This document shows, piece by piece, positions 45,708-54,362 of a stretch of 64,000 nucleotides of DNA (within the stretch, counting starts at the first letter, position 1; each line of letters begins with the position of its first letter). The notes below the pieces were generated by a model that worked only from the letters and a program-made list of their open reading frames with translations, ran no database searches and was not told where the DNA came from. The DNA lies in NCBI RefSeq assembly GCF_001536065.1, contig NZ_CZVW01000004.1, positions 62,001 to 126,000 on the forward strand, given 5' to 3'. The DNA is from Candidatus Chryseopegocella kryptomonas. Lineage in GTDB: Bacteria; Bacteroidota; Ignavibacteria; Kryptoniales; Kryptoniaceae. Made by a program: the position numbers and the translations under genes.

Positions 45708-46910
45708 TCAACGAAAACTTTGTCCTTCATTTCCGAGAACTTTTTCAATTTGAGTATCTGGTTTAATTTTAATTTCTTTACCGCTTTTTTCAAAATTTTT
45801 CATCTCAATTATCTCGTATCTTTCTATTTCATCAAAAACTTCATTCTGCGGGGAATTAACTCTATCAAGTTTAACGCAGTGAAATCTACCGAGTTCATTG
45901 CAAAGATAACAATGCTTTTTCCCTTTTTCCACGATAAGTTGACTTACAACTCTGAAATAATCTTTGAAGTTTCTCTCCCCAACGATACAATCAATCAAAT
46001 TAACATCACGCTTGCTTGCGACAATGTATGAAAATTTCAATGTCTTTCTGTAATTGCCAGAGACAAGGTCAATTTGTCTTATAAATTCAGGGCGTTTCCA
46101 TTCAACTTCCGTATGACACCAGTCCTTTTCCGTTTCAAGGGCAGGACAGTTAAGATTTCGCAAACACGGAGAATAAATGTAAAATCCATGCTTCAACATT
46201 TTATCTCTAAAGTCAAGCAAGTCCCTTGATGTAATCATCAATGCTGGTTCAATCAAAATTACGAAGCCATCATCTTTTATCCCAGCGTTGATAAGCCGTA
46301 GAAGTTTATTTCTTTTCTCATATGCGACTTCGTTAAGCGTATTTGCAACAGTTATCAAGTCAAATCTTTTATGAAACATCTCAAACGCATGTTCAATATC
46401 AAAAATTGCTGGTTCAACGCTTATTTTAATCGTTTGACGATAATGATTTTTCAACTCGTTTAGGAAAATATCAAGATTATCCTGAAACTTTCTTATGTTT
46501 TGCTCAACTTTATCAAGGGCGACAAACTTAACTTCAACATTTTTGAAATATCTTATATTTTCGTGCATCCATATTATCGTTCCCATTACAACTGTTCCGA
46601 GTCCCGTGCCGATGTCAAGAATTTCAAATTTATTTTTCCCCTTGAAGAAACCAGAATAAGAAATTTCATTCAGTGGGACATGAACTTTTAAAAGATTTGT
46701 CGTCGTGAAATAAACAAGATATCCTTTTTGAACTTCCCCGTTGCTCAAATAGTCATAAAAAACAAATTCCTTGCGAAGGTTTTTTCGTGTAAAGTATTCA
46801 GACATTGCGGAGACAATTTCGGCAACCTTCTTGAGCTGGCGTGGCGAATTTAAATTTACATCCGAAACTTTTGCGAGAAAATTTTCATAAAATTTGGGTA
46901 CCTCAAGCAT
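45708..46910 (-). CDS. Rsm22/METTL17-like methyltransferase
   Basis: About 400 residues with a Rossmann SAM loop (ILDIGTGLGTVVMGTII) and VALDKVEQNIRKF, then TVANTLNEVAYEKRNK and a Cys-rich region: SPCLRNLNCPAL, KDWCHTEVEW and LKFSYIVAS, which match the Rsm22-like family linked to mitochondrial/bacterial small-ribosomal-subunit assembly. In the mitochondrial homologues these cysteines hold a [4Fe-4S] cluster, so a cluster is likely here as well. Two extra C-x2-C motifs (YLCNELGRFHC) occur near the C-terminus. Start is ATG at 46910 (MLEVPKF) or TTG at 46925, the latter overlapping the bcp stop by 4 nt. Confidence 0.85.
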   Translation of the reverse strand: MLEVPKFYENFLAKVSDVNLNSPRQLKKVAEIVSAMSEYFTRKNLRKEFVFYDYLSNGEVQKGYLVYFTTTNLLKVHVPLNEISYSGFFKGKNKFEILDIGTGLGTVVMGTIIWMHENIRYFKNVEVKFVALDKVEQNIRKFQDNLDIFLNELKNHYRQTIKISVEPAIFDIEHAFEMFHKRFDLITVANTLNEVAYEKRNKLLRLINAGIKDDGFVILIEPALMITSRDLLDFRDKMLKHGFYIYSPCLRNLNCPALETEKDWCHTEVEWKRPEFIRQIDLVSGNYRKTLKFSYIVASKRDVNLIDCIVGERNFKDYFRVVSQLIVEKGKKHCYLCNELGRFHCVKLDRVNSPQNEVFDEIERYEIIEMKNFEKSGKEIKIKPDTQIEKVLGNEGQSFR

Positions 46911-46921
46911 AGCGATTAAAT

Positions 46922-47470
46922 TCAAGCGGTAACTTTCTGTGATAACTCATCAAGCTTTTTTAAAACTTCTTCCGTATGTCCATCAACTTTAACTTTTCTA
47001 AATATATATGCGATGCGTCCGTTTTCATCAATTATAAATGTCGTTCTTTCTGTTCCCATAAACTTTTTTCCGTATAGATTTCTCTCTTTCCAAACACCAT
47101 ATTTTTCAAGAACTTTGTGCTTCTCATCGCTTAAAAGAGGGAAATTGAGGTTATATTTTTCTTTAAACTTTTTATGTGATTCAACGCTATCAGCACTTAC
47201 ACCTATGACAACAGCGCCTCTTTCAAGTATTTGATTTATGTTATCTCTAAATGAGCAAGCTTCTTTAGTGCAACCTGGTGTATCATCTTTCGGGTAGAAA
47301 TAGAGAACAACTTTTTTACCGCGAAAATCTTTCAAAGAAACTTTTTCGCCTGTATCAGATGGCAATGTAAAATCTGGCGCTTTTTGACCAATTTTTAATT
47401 CAACTGATTTATCTTTTGATTTTGCGCTCGTCTTTTTTGTCCTGCTTGCCTTAACCTTTTTTGCACTCAT
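46922..47470 (-). CDS. bcp: Thioredoxin-dependent peroxiredoxin (Bcp/PrxQ) with lysine-rich N-terminus
   Basis: A 182-residue atypical peroxiredoxin. The core has GQKAPDFTLPSD, YFYPKDDTPGCTKEACSFRD with peroxidatic and resolving cysteines 5 residues apart, and ERTTFIIDENGRIAYIFRKV. It reduces peroxides with thioredoxin. It differs from family norms in its first 20 residues, MSAKKVKASRTKKTSAKSKD, a flexible basic tail that looks like a nucleic-acid- or surface-binding extension. Nothing else unusual. Confidence 0.95.
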   Translation of the reverse strand: MSAKKVKASRTKKTSAKSKDKSVELKIGQKAPDFTLPSDTGEKVSLKDFRGKKVVLYFYPKDDTPGCTKEACSFRDNINQILERGAVVIGVSADSVESHKKFKEKYNLNFPLLSDEKHKVLEKYGVWKERNLYGKKFMGTERTTFIIDENGRIAYIFRKVKVDGHTEEVLKKLDELSQKVTA

Positions 47471-47492
47471 TTTTACCCCTCAATTTTTGTTT

Positions 47493-48617
47493 TTATTTTT
47501 TCAATAAGAAAAGATACTCAATGTTTGGTTCATCTTTTTCTTTTATCCACTCGTTTGTCCATCTCATATAGGTCATTACATTTTTCTTGTAGTTTATTTT
47601 TTGAATTTCAAGTATCTTCGCATACTTTGCAAATGTTTCAACAAGTTCCTGAAATGGTACCCGTCCCATTGAACTATACGAAAAAACAATGTATTTCGCT
47701 TTTGTTTCAGAAATTAACTTTTCTATTGCTTCAAGCGCTATGAATTTTCCACTTTCGTTTTTGCGGAAGTCTTCAAACGGAGAATAACTAATTTTATCCG
47801 AACTATCCCATCTTCTCAAAGCCGAACCGAAAAGTTTTGGTTTGTCATTTTTTATAATGGTTGTCCAAATGTGGTAATATGCTTGATACCTAACCCTTGA
47901 AGGAGGCATTTTGTCATTGTTTGAACCATAAGGTGGATCATAGTAAGCAACATCGGCTTCAATAAACGGTAATAAATTAAAAATATCTTCTTGATAAACT
48001 TCGTGCTCGGCGTCGGTTATGATAAGGCTGGGGACTTTCAAAACCATTTCTTTGTAAGAGCGCGGTGCCCAATCTTTTAAATATGCAGAAAAATGCCCGA
48101 TTGTATTATCAACCTTATCAAGAGCTAGAATTAAACTTGTGAGCAGGACACTTTTTTCAACCTCATCTACTGCTATTTTATCTATTTCTTCTCTTATTGC
48201 ATCAAGTTTCATTGTATTATGAATTTGCCATGGTTTCTTCGCTTCGCCTTTTGATGGATCACCACCATAATGTTTAGAGAACCAACCAAACTTTGGTGGT
48301 AAATTGTTAAGATAATTAATCATCTCTTGATAGTATCCTTTATCCTTTTTATTCAAAAGATAACAAGTTGCAAATGTCTTTGACCAGACAGCAATATCGT
48401 TTGAGATAACTTTATAACCCATTTTCGCAAGTGCTTGTGAAACACGAGTTGTTCCCGAAAAACCATCAAAAACAACTTTGGGCTTTAAACGGTAGATAAC
48501 GCGAAGAATATAAGGAATTATTTTTTCCTTTGAACCGATGTATTTTATACCTTCAGTTCTTATCCTGTCAAAATCAACTTCGCCGAACAACGTTCTATTT
48601 AATTCAAAATTTAGCAA
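47493..48617 (-). CDS. DNA adenine N6-methyltransferase (D12 class) of a restriction-modification pair
   Basis: A 374-residue enzyme. The SAM motif is DGFSGTTRVSQALAKMGYKVI and the catalytic motif is DPPYGSN, so it methylates adenine N6. The N-terminal YIGSKEKIIPYIL is typical of the D12 class (Dam-like and M.EcoRV-like). It lies 7 nt after an unidentified gene of 278 codons that is a plausible cognate restriction enzyme. The start codon is TTG. It does not resemble Dam closely, so the target sequence cannot be assigned. Confidence 0.88.
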   Translation of the reverse strand: MLNFELNRTLFGEVDFDRIRTEGIKYIGSKEKIIPYILRVIYRLKPKVVFDGFSGTTRVSQALAKMGYKVISNDIAVWSKTFATCYLLNKKDKGYYQEMINYLNNLPPKFGWFSKHYGGDPSKGEAKKPWQIHNTMKLDAIREEIDKIAVDEVEKSVLLTSLILALDKVDNTIGHFSAYLKDWAPRSYKEMVLKVPSLIITDAEHEVYQEDIFNLLPFIEADVAYYDPPYGSNNDKMPPSRVRYQAYYHIWTTIIKNDKPKLFGSALRRWDSSDKISYSPFEDFRKNESGKFIALEAIEKLISETKAKYIVFSYSSMGRVPFQELVETFAKYAKILEIQKINYKKNVMTYMRWTNEWIKEKDEPNIEYLFLLKK

Positions 48618-48624
48618 TTTGCTT

Positions 48625-49461
48625 TCAAGATAACTTTTTTAATTTTTCTATATCCTTAGCTAAAACTTTTATCGCTTTTTTATGTCCCTCACCTGATGTG
48701 ACAAGAGCATACCTAAAGAGTCTAACAAGAACCTCATTATCCGAATATTCAATCCAACCACCTGTTAAACTTTCAAAATATCCTTCTGCATTCTTTGTAT
48801 GCGTCCAAAATCCTCTCTGAAGTGCATTTGCATCTTTTCCACCATACCTAACTTCACATATGTATTCATCGCGCCTGTTGTAAAATTTAAAAACAGGATA
48901 TTTTCTATTTTTACCTTCACCTTCAAGCTTAATTTTTTCCACCTCATTTTTCATTTTGTCAAAATCAAAAACCATAATGTTACATCTTTTGCCGACTTCA
49001 TCATATACCAGCGGTAATATGTTAAGATTTTTAAGCACAGCAAAATTTTCGCTTTCAAGAATTTTTAAAATTTTATCATTTCCTATTAATACTTCCTTTC
49101 CAGCCATAAATTTTTGTAATGCGGGAAACATTTTAAAATTTTTATCGGTGGATAATTGAAGAGGTCCATGCCCATAAGCTTTTATGCTCACAAGGAAACT
49201 TTGCTTGCTGATTTCGTTTATAATTTTTATATCTTCCTCAAACTCTTTTGATCTATACTTTGATTTTCCGATATGCTCAGCTTTGTAATCATACATGTAT
49301 TGATTGATAAATTCGGTAAGTGCTATTTCTGCAAGATCACCGTGGGTTTTATTTCCAATGAGTCGCATTGTAAATATATTACTCAAGGTTATTTTGACGA
49401 GATTGGGATTTTTTGAGATAAGTGTTTTCAAGCGGTGTAAAAATTCTTTATAATCATCCAT
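48625..49461 (-). CDS. Probable type II restriction endonuclease partner (unassigned family)
   Basis: A 278-residue soluble protein with no clear family match by eye. It contains a possible PD-(D/E)xK-like core: an acidic helix (GDLAEIALTEFI near 38-49) and then the stretch SFLVSIKAYGHGPLQLSTD about residue 88, where S-I-K may stand in for the (D/E)xK lysine as S-x-K does in Cfr10I/NgoMIV-type enzymes. The reading that it is a nuclease rests mainly on its position directly upstream of a DNA adenine methyltransferase on the same strand, both between tRNA-Ser and housekeeping genes. It could instead be a regulator or specificity protein. Confidence 0.6.
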   Translation of the reverse strand: MDDYKEFLHRLKTLISKNPNLVKITLSNIFTMRLIGNKTHGDLAEIALTEFINQYMYDYKAEHIGKSKYRSKEFEEDIKIINEISKQSFLVSIKAYGHGPLQLSTDKNFKMFPALQKFMAGKEVLIGNDKILKILESENFAVLKNLNILPLVYDEVGKRCNIMVFDFDKMKNEVEKIKLEGEGKNRKYPVFKFYNRRDEYICEVRYGGKDANALQRGFWTHTKNAEGYFESLTGGWIEYSDNEVLVRLFRYALVTSGEGHKKAIKVLAKDIEKLKKLS

Positions 49462-49505
49462 CGGTATACATTTTTTCGTTATAAAGCTGGTTTAAAAAAA
49501 TTTTG

Positions 49506-49595
49506 CGGAGAGGGAGGGATTCGAACCCTCGGTACCGCTTTTGGCGGTACAACCGCTTAGCAGGCGGCTCCCTTCGGCCACTCGGGCACCTCTCC
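49506..49595 (-). tRNA. tRNA-Ser (anticodon GCT)
   Basis: The minus strand folds into a 90-nt class II tRNA: acceptor GGAGAGG pairing with CCTCTCC, D-arm with GAGTGGCCGAAGG, anticodon stem-loop with CTGCTAA giving anticodon GCT, a long variable arm (GTACCGCC/GGCGGTAC-like pairing), and T-arm GAGGGTTCGAATCCCTC. It reads AGC and AGT. The discriminator is G and no CCA is encoded. Confidence 0.96.
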
Positions 49596-49610
49596 GACTT
49601 TTCTATCGCT

Positions 49611-49638
49611 AATATACAAATAAATTCGTTGAAGTCAA
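49611..49638 (-). promoter_or_regulatory. Promoter of tRNA-Ser
   Basis: On the minus strand TTGACT (49633-49638) and TATATT (49611-49616) are 16 bases apart and the start would fall about 7 nt before the tRNA 5' end. It follows the same pattern as the tRNA-Leu, receptor and lexA promoters. Confidence 0.6.
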
Positions 49639-49721
49639 AAAGTTCCCATCTCAACAAGGTTTGAAATTTGAAATCCAATTTTTTATCTTTACAACATCAA
49701 AAATGAATATCTAAATTTGCG

Positions 49722-50420
49722 GTGAAAAAATCTTTGATAAATTTGTTCGCTTTGCTTGTCATTCTCTCAAATGCTCAATCGCAAGATTTGAATTTAAAAA
49801 ACAAAAAATATCTCTGCATATCCGCTGGAATTGGAGCTGATTATGTAAATGTTCCCGATGTTGTTGATTACATAACTTCAATTAGTGGCAAAAAAATTAA
49901 CGAATTTGATGGAGCACTTGAACTTTGGATCTCGCCTGAATTAAAAATTGACAAAAACACATCCGTAAAACTTGAATATTCCTACATAACGAAACAATAC
50001 AATGTTGAAGAAACATCAACAGGTGCTTCTTTAATCTATAATTTCACATATCAAATTCACTCCCCAACCCTTTCCATAGATCATCTCGTTTTTCAGGAAA
50101 AAGAAATTTACATCATAAAACTTGGTGCGGGCATTGGGTTTGTGAAAGGTTATTTCAAACAATTTCTTCCAATCTCGCTCAAAGAAATAAATTACACCTC
50201 AAATGGTGGAATTTTTAAACTTGAAGCAATTTTCTCATCACGGCTTGATGGAAAAGTTTATGTTCATCTCTCAACAGATTTAAAGTTGAGCTTGACGAGC
50301 GAAGCAAGAGATGAAGATGGAAATAAACTAATAATTCGCAAACCGTTTGGTGAGGATAGAAATTTGAGATTAAATTTCTTCGGACTTGCAATTCGTGCTG
50401 GGTTTAGTTATTATTTTTAA
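49722..50420 (+). CDS. Predicted outer-membrane beta-barrel protein of unknown function
   Basis: A 232-residue protein with a GTG start (MKKSLINLFALLVILSNAQSQ), an N-terminal signal peptide cleaved near AQS-Q, then alternating polar/hydrophobic beta strands (KLEYSYITKQYNV, SLIYNFTYQIHS, LKLSLTSEARDEDG) and a C-terminal aromatic-ended strand GFSYYF, all typical of an outer-membrane beta barrel. A TATCTTTA element preceded 20 bases upstream by TTTG is a possible Bacteroidetes-type promoter. The function is unknown; no homologous family is evident. Confidence 0.65.
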   Translation: MKKSLINLFALLVILSNAQSQDLNLKNKKYLCISAGIGADYVNVPDVVDYITSISGKKINEFDGALELWISPELKIDKNTSVKLEYSYITKQYNVEETSTGASLIYNFTYQIHSPTLSIDHLVFQEKEIYIIKLGAGIGFVKGYFKQFLPISLKEINYTSNGGIFKLEAIFSSRLDGKVYVHLSTDLKLSLTSEARDEDGNKLIIRKPFGEDRNLRLNFFGLAIRAGFSYYF

Positions 50421-50438
50421 AACAAAATTTAAAACCTG

Positions 50439-51251
50439 ATGAGTTATATTGAAAGCGTAATTCTGGCAATTTTACAAGGACTGACCGAATTTCTCCCGAT
50501 AAGTAGTTCAGGTCATCTTGTGCTTGCGGAGCATCTTTTAGGGATTAAGAAAAGCGGAATTGATTTTGAAGTTTTTGTGCACTTCGGAACAATGTTAAGT
50601 GTAGTGTTAATTTTTTGGAAAGACATTTTTGAAATTTTACGCTCTTTCTTTACGAAAATTTTCCAAATTGGAAAGTTGAAAGATAACTTTCAAAATGATG
50701 CAAATTTTAAAACTGCAATTCTTATAATCTGGGCTTCAATACCTGCTGGGGTTGTGGGTGTTTTATTTGAAGAAAAAATTGAATCAGTGTTTCAAAGTCC
50801 AAAATTAACTTCTTTGTTTTTGATAATCACGGGAATAATTCTTTTCTCAACACGATTTACAAAAAATACACCTGAAAAAGATTTTAATTTTTCATCTTCA
50901 TTTCTTATCGGCTTAGCTCAGGCATTTGCAATTCTTCCGGGAATATCAAGGTCGGGGACTACGATAAGCGCTGGAATGCTTGTTGGGATAAATGGTGTGA
51001 AAAGTGCGAGATTTTCCTTTCTCCTTTCGCTTCCTGCAATTTTCGGAGCAACTCTTTTGAAGACAAAAGAAATTATTGAATTTTCACTTTTTGATAAATT
51101 GCCTCAGCTTTTGCTTTCATCTTTAATTGCCTTTATAACCGGTTATGTTGCGATAAAATTTCTTTTGAAAATTATCTCCCGCGGTAATTTCTCAACGTTT
51201 GCATATTATTGCGCAATTGTTGGCTTGCTTGGTTTAATTTTTCTAAAATAA
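50439..51251 (+). CDS. uppP: Undecaprenyl-diphosphatase UppP (BacA)
   Basis: A 270-residue integral membrane phosphatase that recycles the undecaprenyl carrier used by MraY and MurG. The two signature motifs are GLTEFLPISSSGHLVLAEHL near residue 12 and ILPGISRSGTTISAGML near residue 165, with about eight membrane segments. It begins 18 nt after the barrel gene and 16 nt before a cyclophilin gene, so it may be in a short operon. Confidence 0.97.
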   Translation: MSYIESVILAILQGLTEFLPISSSGHLVLAEHLLGIKKSGIDFEVFVHFGTMLSVVLIFWKDIFEILRSFFTKIFQIGKLKDNFQNDANFKTAILIIWASIPAGVVGVLFEEKIESVFQSPKLTSLFLIITGIILFSTRFTKNTPEKDFNFSSSFLIGLAQAFAILPGISRSGTTISAGMLVGINGVKSARFSFLLSLPAIFGATLLKTKEIIEFSLFDKLPQLLLSSLIAFITGYVAIKFLLKIISRGNFSTFAYYCAIVGLLGLIFLK

Positions 51252-51267
51252 AATTTGTGGAGCAAAA

Positions 51268-51840
51268 ATGAAGACATTATCAATTTTAATCAGCATATTA
51301 CTTGCAATGCTCAATCCCCAGGGCAAGGAGAAAGAAAAAGAAGTTGTTGTAATTGAGACAAAATTTGGAAACATTGTGATTGAACTTTTTGAAGATGTCG
51401 CACCGAAACATTCTGAAAATTTCAAAAAGCTTGCACGTGAAGGATTTTACAACGGGACAACATTTCACAGAGTTATACCTGGTTTCGTCATTCAAGGTGG
51501 AGATCCACTTTCAAAAGACAACGACCGAAGCAACGATGGACGAGGCGGTCCGGGATACACGCTTCCAGCTGAAATAAAGATGCCCCACAAGAAAGGTTTC
51601 GTCGGAGCAGCTCGTCAACCCGACAGCGTAAATCCAGAGAAAAGATCAAACGGAAGTCAATTCTACATCTGCCTTGATGATCTACCTCATCTTGATAACA
51701 ACTATACTGTCTTTGGACGTGTAATTGAAGGTATGGATGTTGTTGAGAAAATAGCACAAGTTCCGCGAGATAAAAGAGATAATCCAATTGAAAAAGTTGA
51801 GATGAAAAAAGTTTATGTCAAAAAGATTAAAGTCAAGTGA
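51268..51840 (+). CDS. Cyclophilin-type peptidyl-prolyl cis-trans isomerase (exported)
   Basis: A 190-residue cyclophilin with a short N-terminal hydrophobic segment (LSILISILLAML) that could be a signal anchor for the periplasm. The isomerase core has FEDVAPKHSENFKKLAREGFYNGTTFHRVIPGFVIQGGDP, here described by its parts, and the family motif GSQFYICLDDLPHLDNNYTVFG. It helps prolyl folding of exported proteins. The SD is GTGGAGCAA. It overlaps the next reading frame, but the true start of the permease lies 21 nt after its stop. Confidence 0.92.
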   Translation: MKTLSILISILLAMLNPQGKEKEKEVVVIETKFGNIVIELFEDVAPKHSENFKKLAREGFYNGTTFHRVIPGFVIQGGDPLSKDNDRSNDGRGGPGYTLPAEIKMPHKKGFVGAARQPDSVNPEKRSNGSQFYICLDDLPHLDNNYTVFGRVIEGMDVVEKIAQVPRDKRDNPIEKVEMKKVYVKKIKVK

Positions 51841-51860
51841 AAAACAAAAGTGGAGGAGTT

Positions 51861-53297
51861 ATGACTCAAGTTGCTGAAGTTCAAAAGGAGGTTAAATTTG
51901 AAGCAAAGCTTGGTCTTTTTGATGCGACTATGATAGTTATGGGTTCAATGATTGGCTCGGGAATTTTCATCGCACCATCAATTATGGCTGGCTATATGCC
52001 TGTTCCTCAATTTTTGATTCTTCTTTGGATCATCGGTGGAATCTTAACCGCCTTTGGAGCTATTGCTTACGGTGAACTTGCAGGGATGATGCCAAAAGCT
52101 GGAGGACAATATGTTTTCCTTCGTGAAGCTTACAATCCTTTGCTTGGCTTTCTTTACGGATGGACTCTTTTCTTCGTGATTCAAAGTGGGTTTATCGCTG
52201 CTGTTGCAATTGCATTTGCAAAATATCTCGGAGTTTTCATACCTGCTCTTTCAGAAAATAATGTCATTTTGAGTTTAAATATATTCGGATGGAATTACAC
52301 ACTTAACAGCGCTCAAATAGTCGGAGTTATTGTCATAGCAGTTTTAACTTGCATAAATTGTTTTGGCGTTGTATTTGGGGCTCTTGTCCAAAATTTATTC
52401 ACTGTTTCAAAAATTGCAGCTATCGCTTTGCTTGTGTTTGTTGCGTTTGCAATTGGAAATGGAAATTGGTCAAATTTCTTTGAAAGTTTTTCAATTGACA
52501 AGTTTCAACCGATTGCACCACCAGATGCTGTGTCAATGGGATTTTTAGCAGCGTTTGCAGTTGCGATGTCAAAAGCATTATTTGCGTATGATGCTTGGAA
52601 CTCCGTGACCTTTGCTGCCGAAGAAGTCAAAAATCCACACAAAACAGTCCCTCGCTCGCTTGTTCTTGGCACAATCGGCGTTATGCTCGTTTATGTCCTC
52701 GCAAATCTTGCTTATCTTTACATAATTCCAATAAAAGAAATGGCTCTTATCCCCGACAACAGAGTTGCAGCAGCTGTTGCCGAAAAAATTTTCGGTGTGA
52801 TTGGAGCTCAATTGATCGCAATTGCAATTATGATTTCAACTTTCGGATGTGATAACGGTATGATACTTGCAGCGCCAAGAGTTTATTATGCAATGGCAAA
52901 AGATGGCTTATTCTTCAAAGGTGCTGGAAAACTTCACCCAAAATATAAAACTCCCGTAAATTCGCTAATTCTTCAAGGAATATGGTCAAGTGTTTTAACT
53001 TTAAGCGGAACATATTCAGCACTTTTAACATACACTGCATTTACATCGCTTTTGTTTAATGTCTTAACAGTCATCGGTCTTTTTATTTTGAGAAAAAAAT
53101 ATCCAGAGCGTGAAAGACCATACAAAGCGTGGGGTTATCCGGTGATCCCGATTGTTTATATTTTAGTTGCGGTGTTTTTTATAATTTACATCATCGTTGG
53201 TGATCCGAAAAGCTCGGGGCTTGGGCTTTTGCTCGTGTTAATTGGAATCCCAGCTTACATTTACTGGTCAAAAACGAAAAATAATTCCTCACAATGA
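51861..53297 (+). CDS. APC-family amino acid permease
   Basis: A 478-residue transporter with about twelve membrane segments and the APC/LAT-like signature: FDATMIVMGSMIGSGIFIAP, AYGELAGMMPKAGGQYVFLRE, AYDAWNSVTFAAEEVKNP, and SALLTYTAFTSLLFNVLTVI. Length and pattern match LAT-like or GadC/LysP-related exchangers; substrate not assignable. I use the ATG at 51861 because TGGAGGAG (51851-51858) is a strong ribosome-binding site; the upstream in-frame start would overlap the cyclophilin gene. Confidence 0.93.
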   Translation: MTQVAEVQKEVKFEAKLGLFDATMIVMGSMIGSGIFIAPSIMAGYMPVPQFLILLWIIGGILTAFGAIAYGELAGMMPKAGGQYVFLREAYNPLLGFLYGWTLFFVIQSGFIAAVAIAFAKYLGVFIPALSENNVILSLNIFGWNYTLNSAQIVGVIVIAVLTCINCFGVVFGALVQNLFTVSKIAAIALLVFVAFAIGNGNWSNFFESFSIDKFQPIAPPDAVSMGFLAAFAVAMSKALFAYDAWNSVTFAAEEVKNPHKTVPRSLVLGTIGVMLVYVLANLAYLYIIPIKEMALIPDNRVAAAVAEKIFGVIGAQLIAIAIMISTFGCDNGMILAAPRVYYAMAKDGLFFKGAGKLHPKYKTPVNSLILQGIWSSVLTLSGTYSALLTYTAFTSLLFNVLTVIGLFILRKKYPERERPYKAWGYPVIPIVYILVAVFFIIYIIVGDPKSSGLGLLLVLIGIPAYIYWSKTKNNSSQ

Positions 53298-54359
53298 TGG
53301 AGAAGGAAAAACTTGACTTTGACACACTGCGTCTTGCGGTAAAGCATAAAAAATTTTCGCCAGTTTATGTTTTCTACGGCAATGAAGAATTTTTAATTGA
53401 AGAATCAATCAAAGCGGTTGTTGAAAATGCGATTGAAGAAGGGTTGAAGGAATTTAATTTCAATGTCGTTTATGGAAGTGAAATTGATGTGCAAAATCTT
53501 GTCTCGCTTTTGCTTCTTCTTCCAGTGATGAGCCAGAAAAGGGTTGTCGTGATGCGAAACTCTGAGAAATTTTTGAACAAAATTTCAAGAACAAAAAAAG
53601 AAAAAGACGCCGAAATTTTCATAAACTATCTCAAAAAGCCAAATCCGGAAACGATTTTCATCATTGTTTTGAATGAGCCAGATTTTGAAAAAGAGATTTA
53701 TAAAAAAAATTTTTGAACTTGCCATTGTTGTTGAACTCAAAGCACCGTATGACTGGCAAATTCCGAGCTGGATTGCAAAAAGAGTAAAAGAACGCGGAGA
53801 AACCCCGCCGTGGAAAGGTAAAGAGATAACAAGCGAAGCATGTAAACTTCTTCAAGCTTATGTTGGAAATTCACTTCGCGATCTTGACAACGAGATAACA
53901 AAACTTTTCATATTCACAGGTGATAAAAAGAAAATTGATGTTGAAGATGTAAAGCAAGCGGTGGGGCTATCGCGGACATTCACCGTCTTTGACCTTCAAA
54001 GAGCAATTGGAGAAAAAAATTTAAATCTTGCAATCACAATCGTTGAACGAATGCTTCAAGCGGGTGAATTCCCGCCGGTAATTCTGACGATGTTGACAAG
54101 ATATTTCACAATGCTTTGGAAACTTAACGAACTGCGAAAAACTGAAAAAGACCCCAAAAAACTTGCACAATCTCTTCAACTAAGTCAGTTTCACATAAGG
54201 GAGTATCTCTATCAACTTGAAAAATTCAAAGAGAGCGAGATAAAAAATGCGTTCAAATTTTTAATTGAAGCCGATGAATTGATCAAGACAAGCCCCGTTG
54301 ATGATAAAATTGTGTTAAGTCAGATGGTTTACAAAATCATAATGCAAAATTCAAACTAA
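53294..54359 (+). CDS. holA: DNA polymerase III delta subunit HolA, frame-disrupted at an A8 tract
   Basis: The two reading frames 53294-53716 and 53673-54359 are the N- and C-terminal parts of one clamp-loader delta subunit. The first part has VYVFYGNEEFLIEESIKAVV and MSQKRVVVMRN; it ends out of frame just after KEIYKK at the run of eight As (53702-53709). The rest (IFELAIVVELKAPYDWQIPS onward, with AWI-type linker, domain III AGEFPPVILTML and KTSPVDDKIVLSQMVYK) is in the frame reached if one A is absent. The complete protein would be about 350 residues, normal for HolA. As HolA is needed for replication, the shift is more likely a sequence error or slippage than a dead gene. It overlaps the permease stop by 4 nt. 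Confidence 0.85.
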
Positions 54360-54362
54360 ACT

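Noticed and set aside
47493-49595. Integrated mobile element at tRNA-Ser
   Set aside because: No integrase, transposase or direct repeat of the tRNA end was found by eye; only the two restriction-modification genes are present.
49454-49678. Minus-strand frame containing RCPSGRREPPAKRLYR
   Set aside because: It is translated tRNA-Ser sequence and not a gene.
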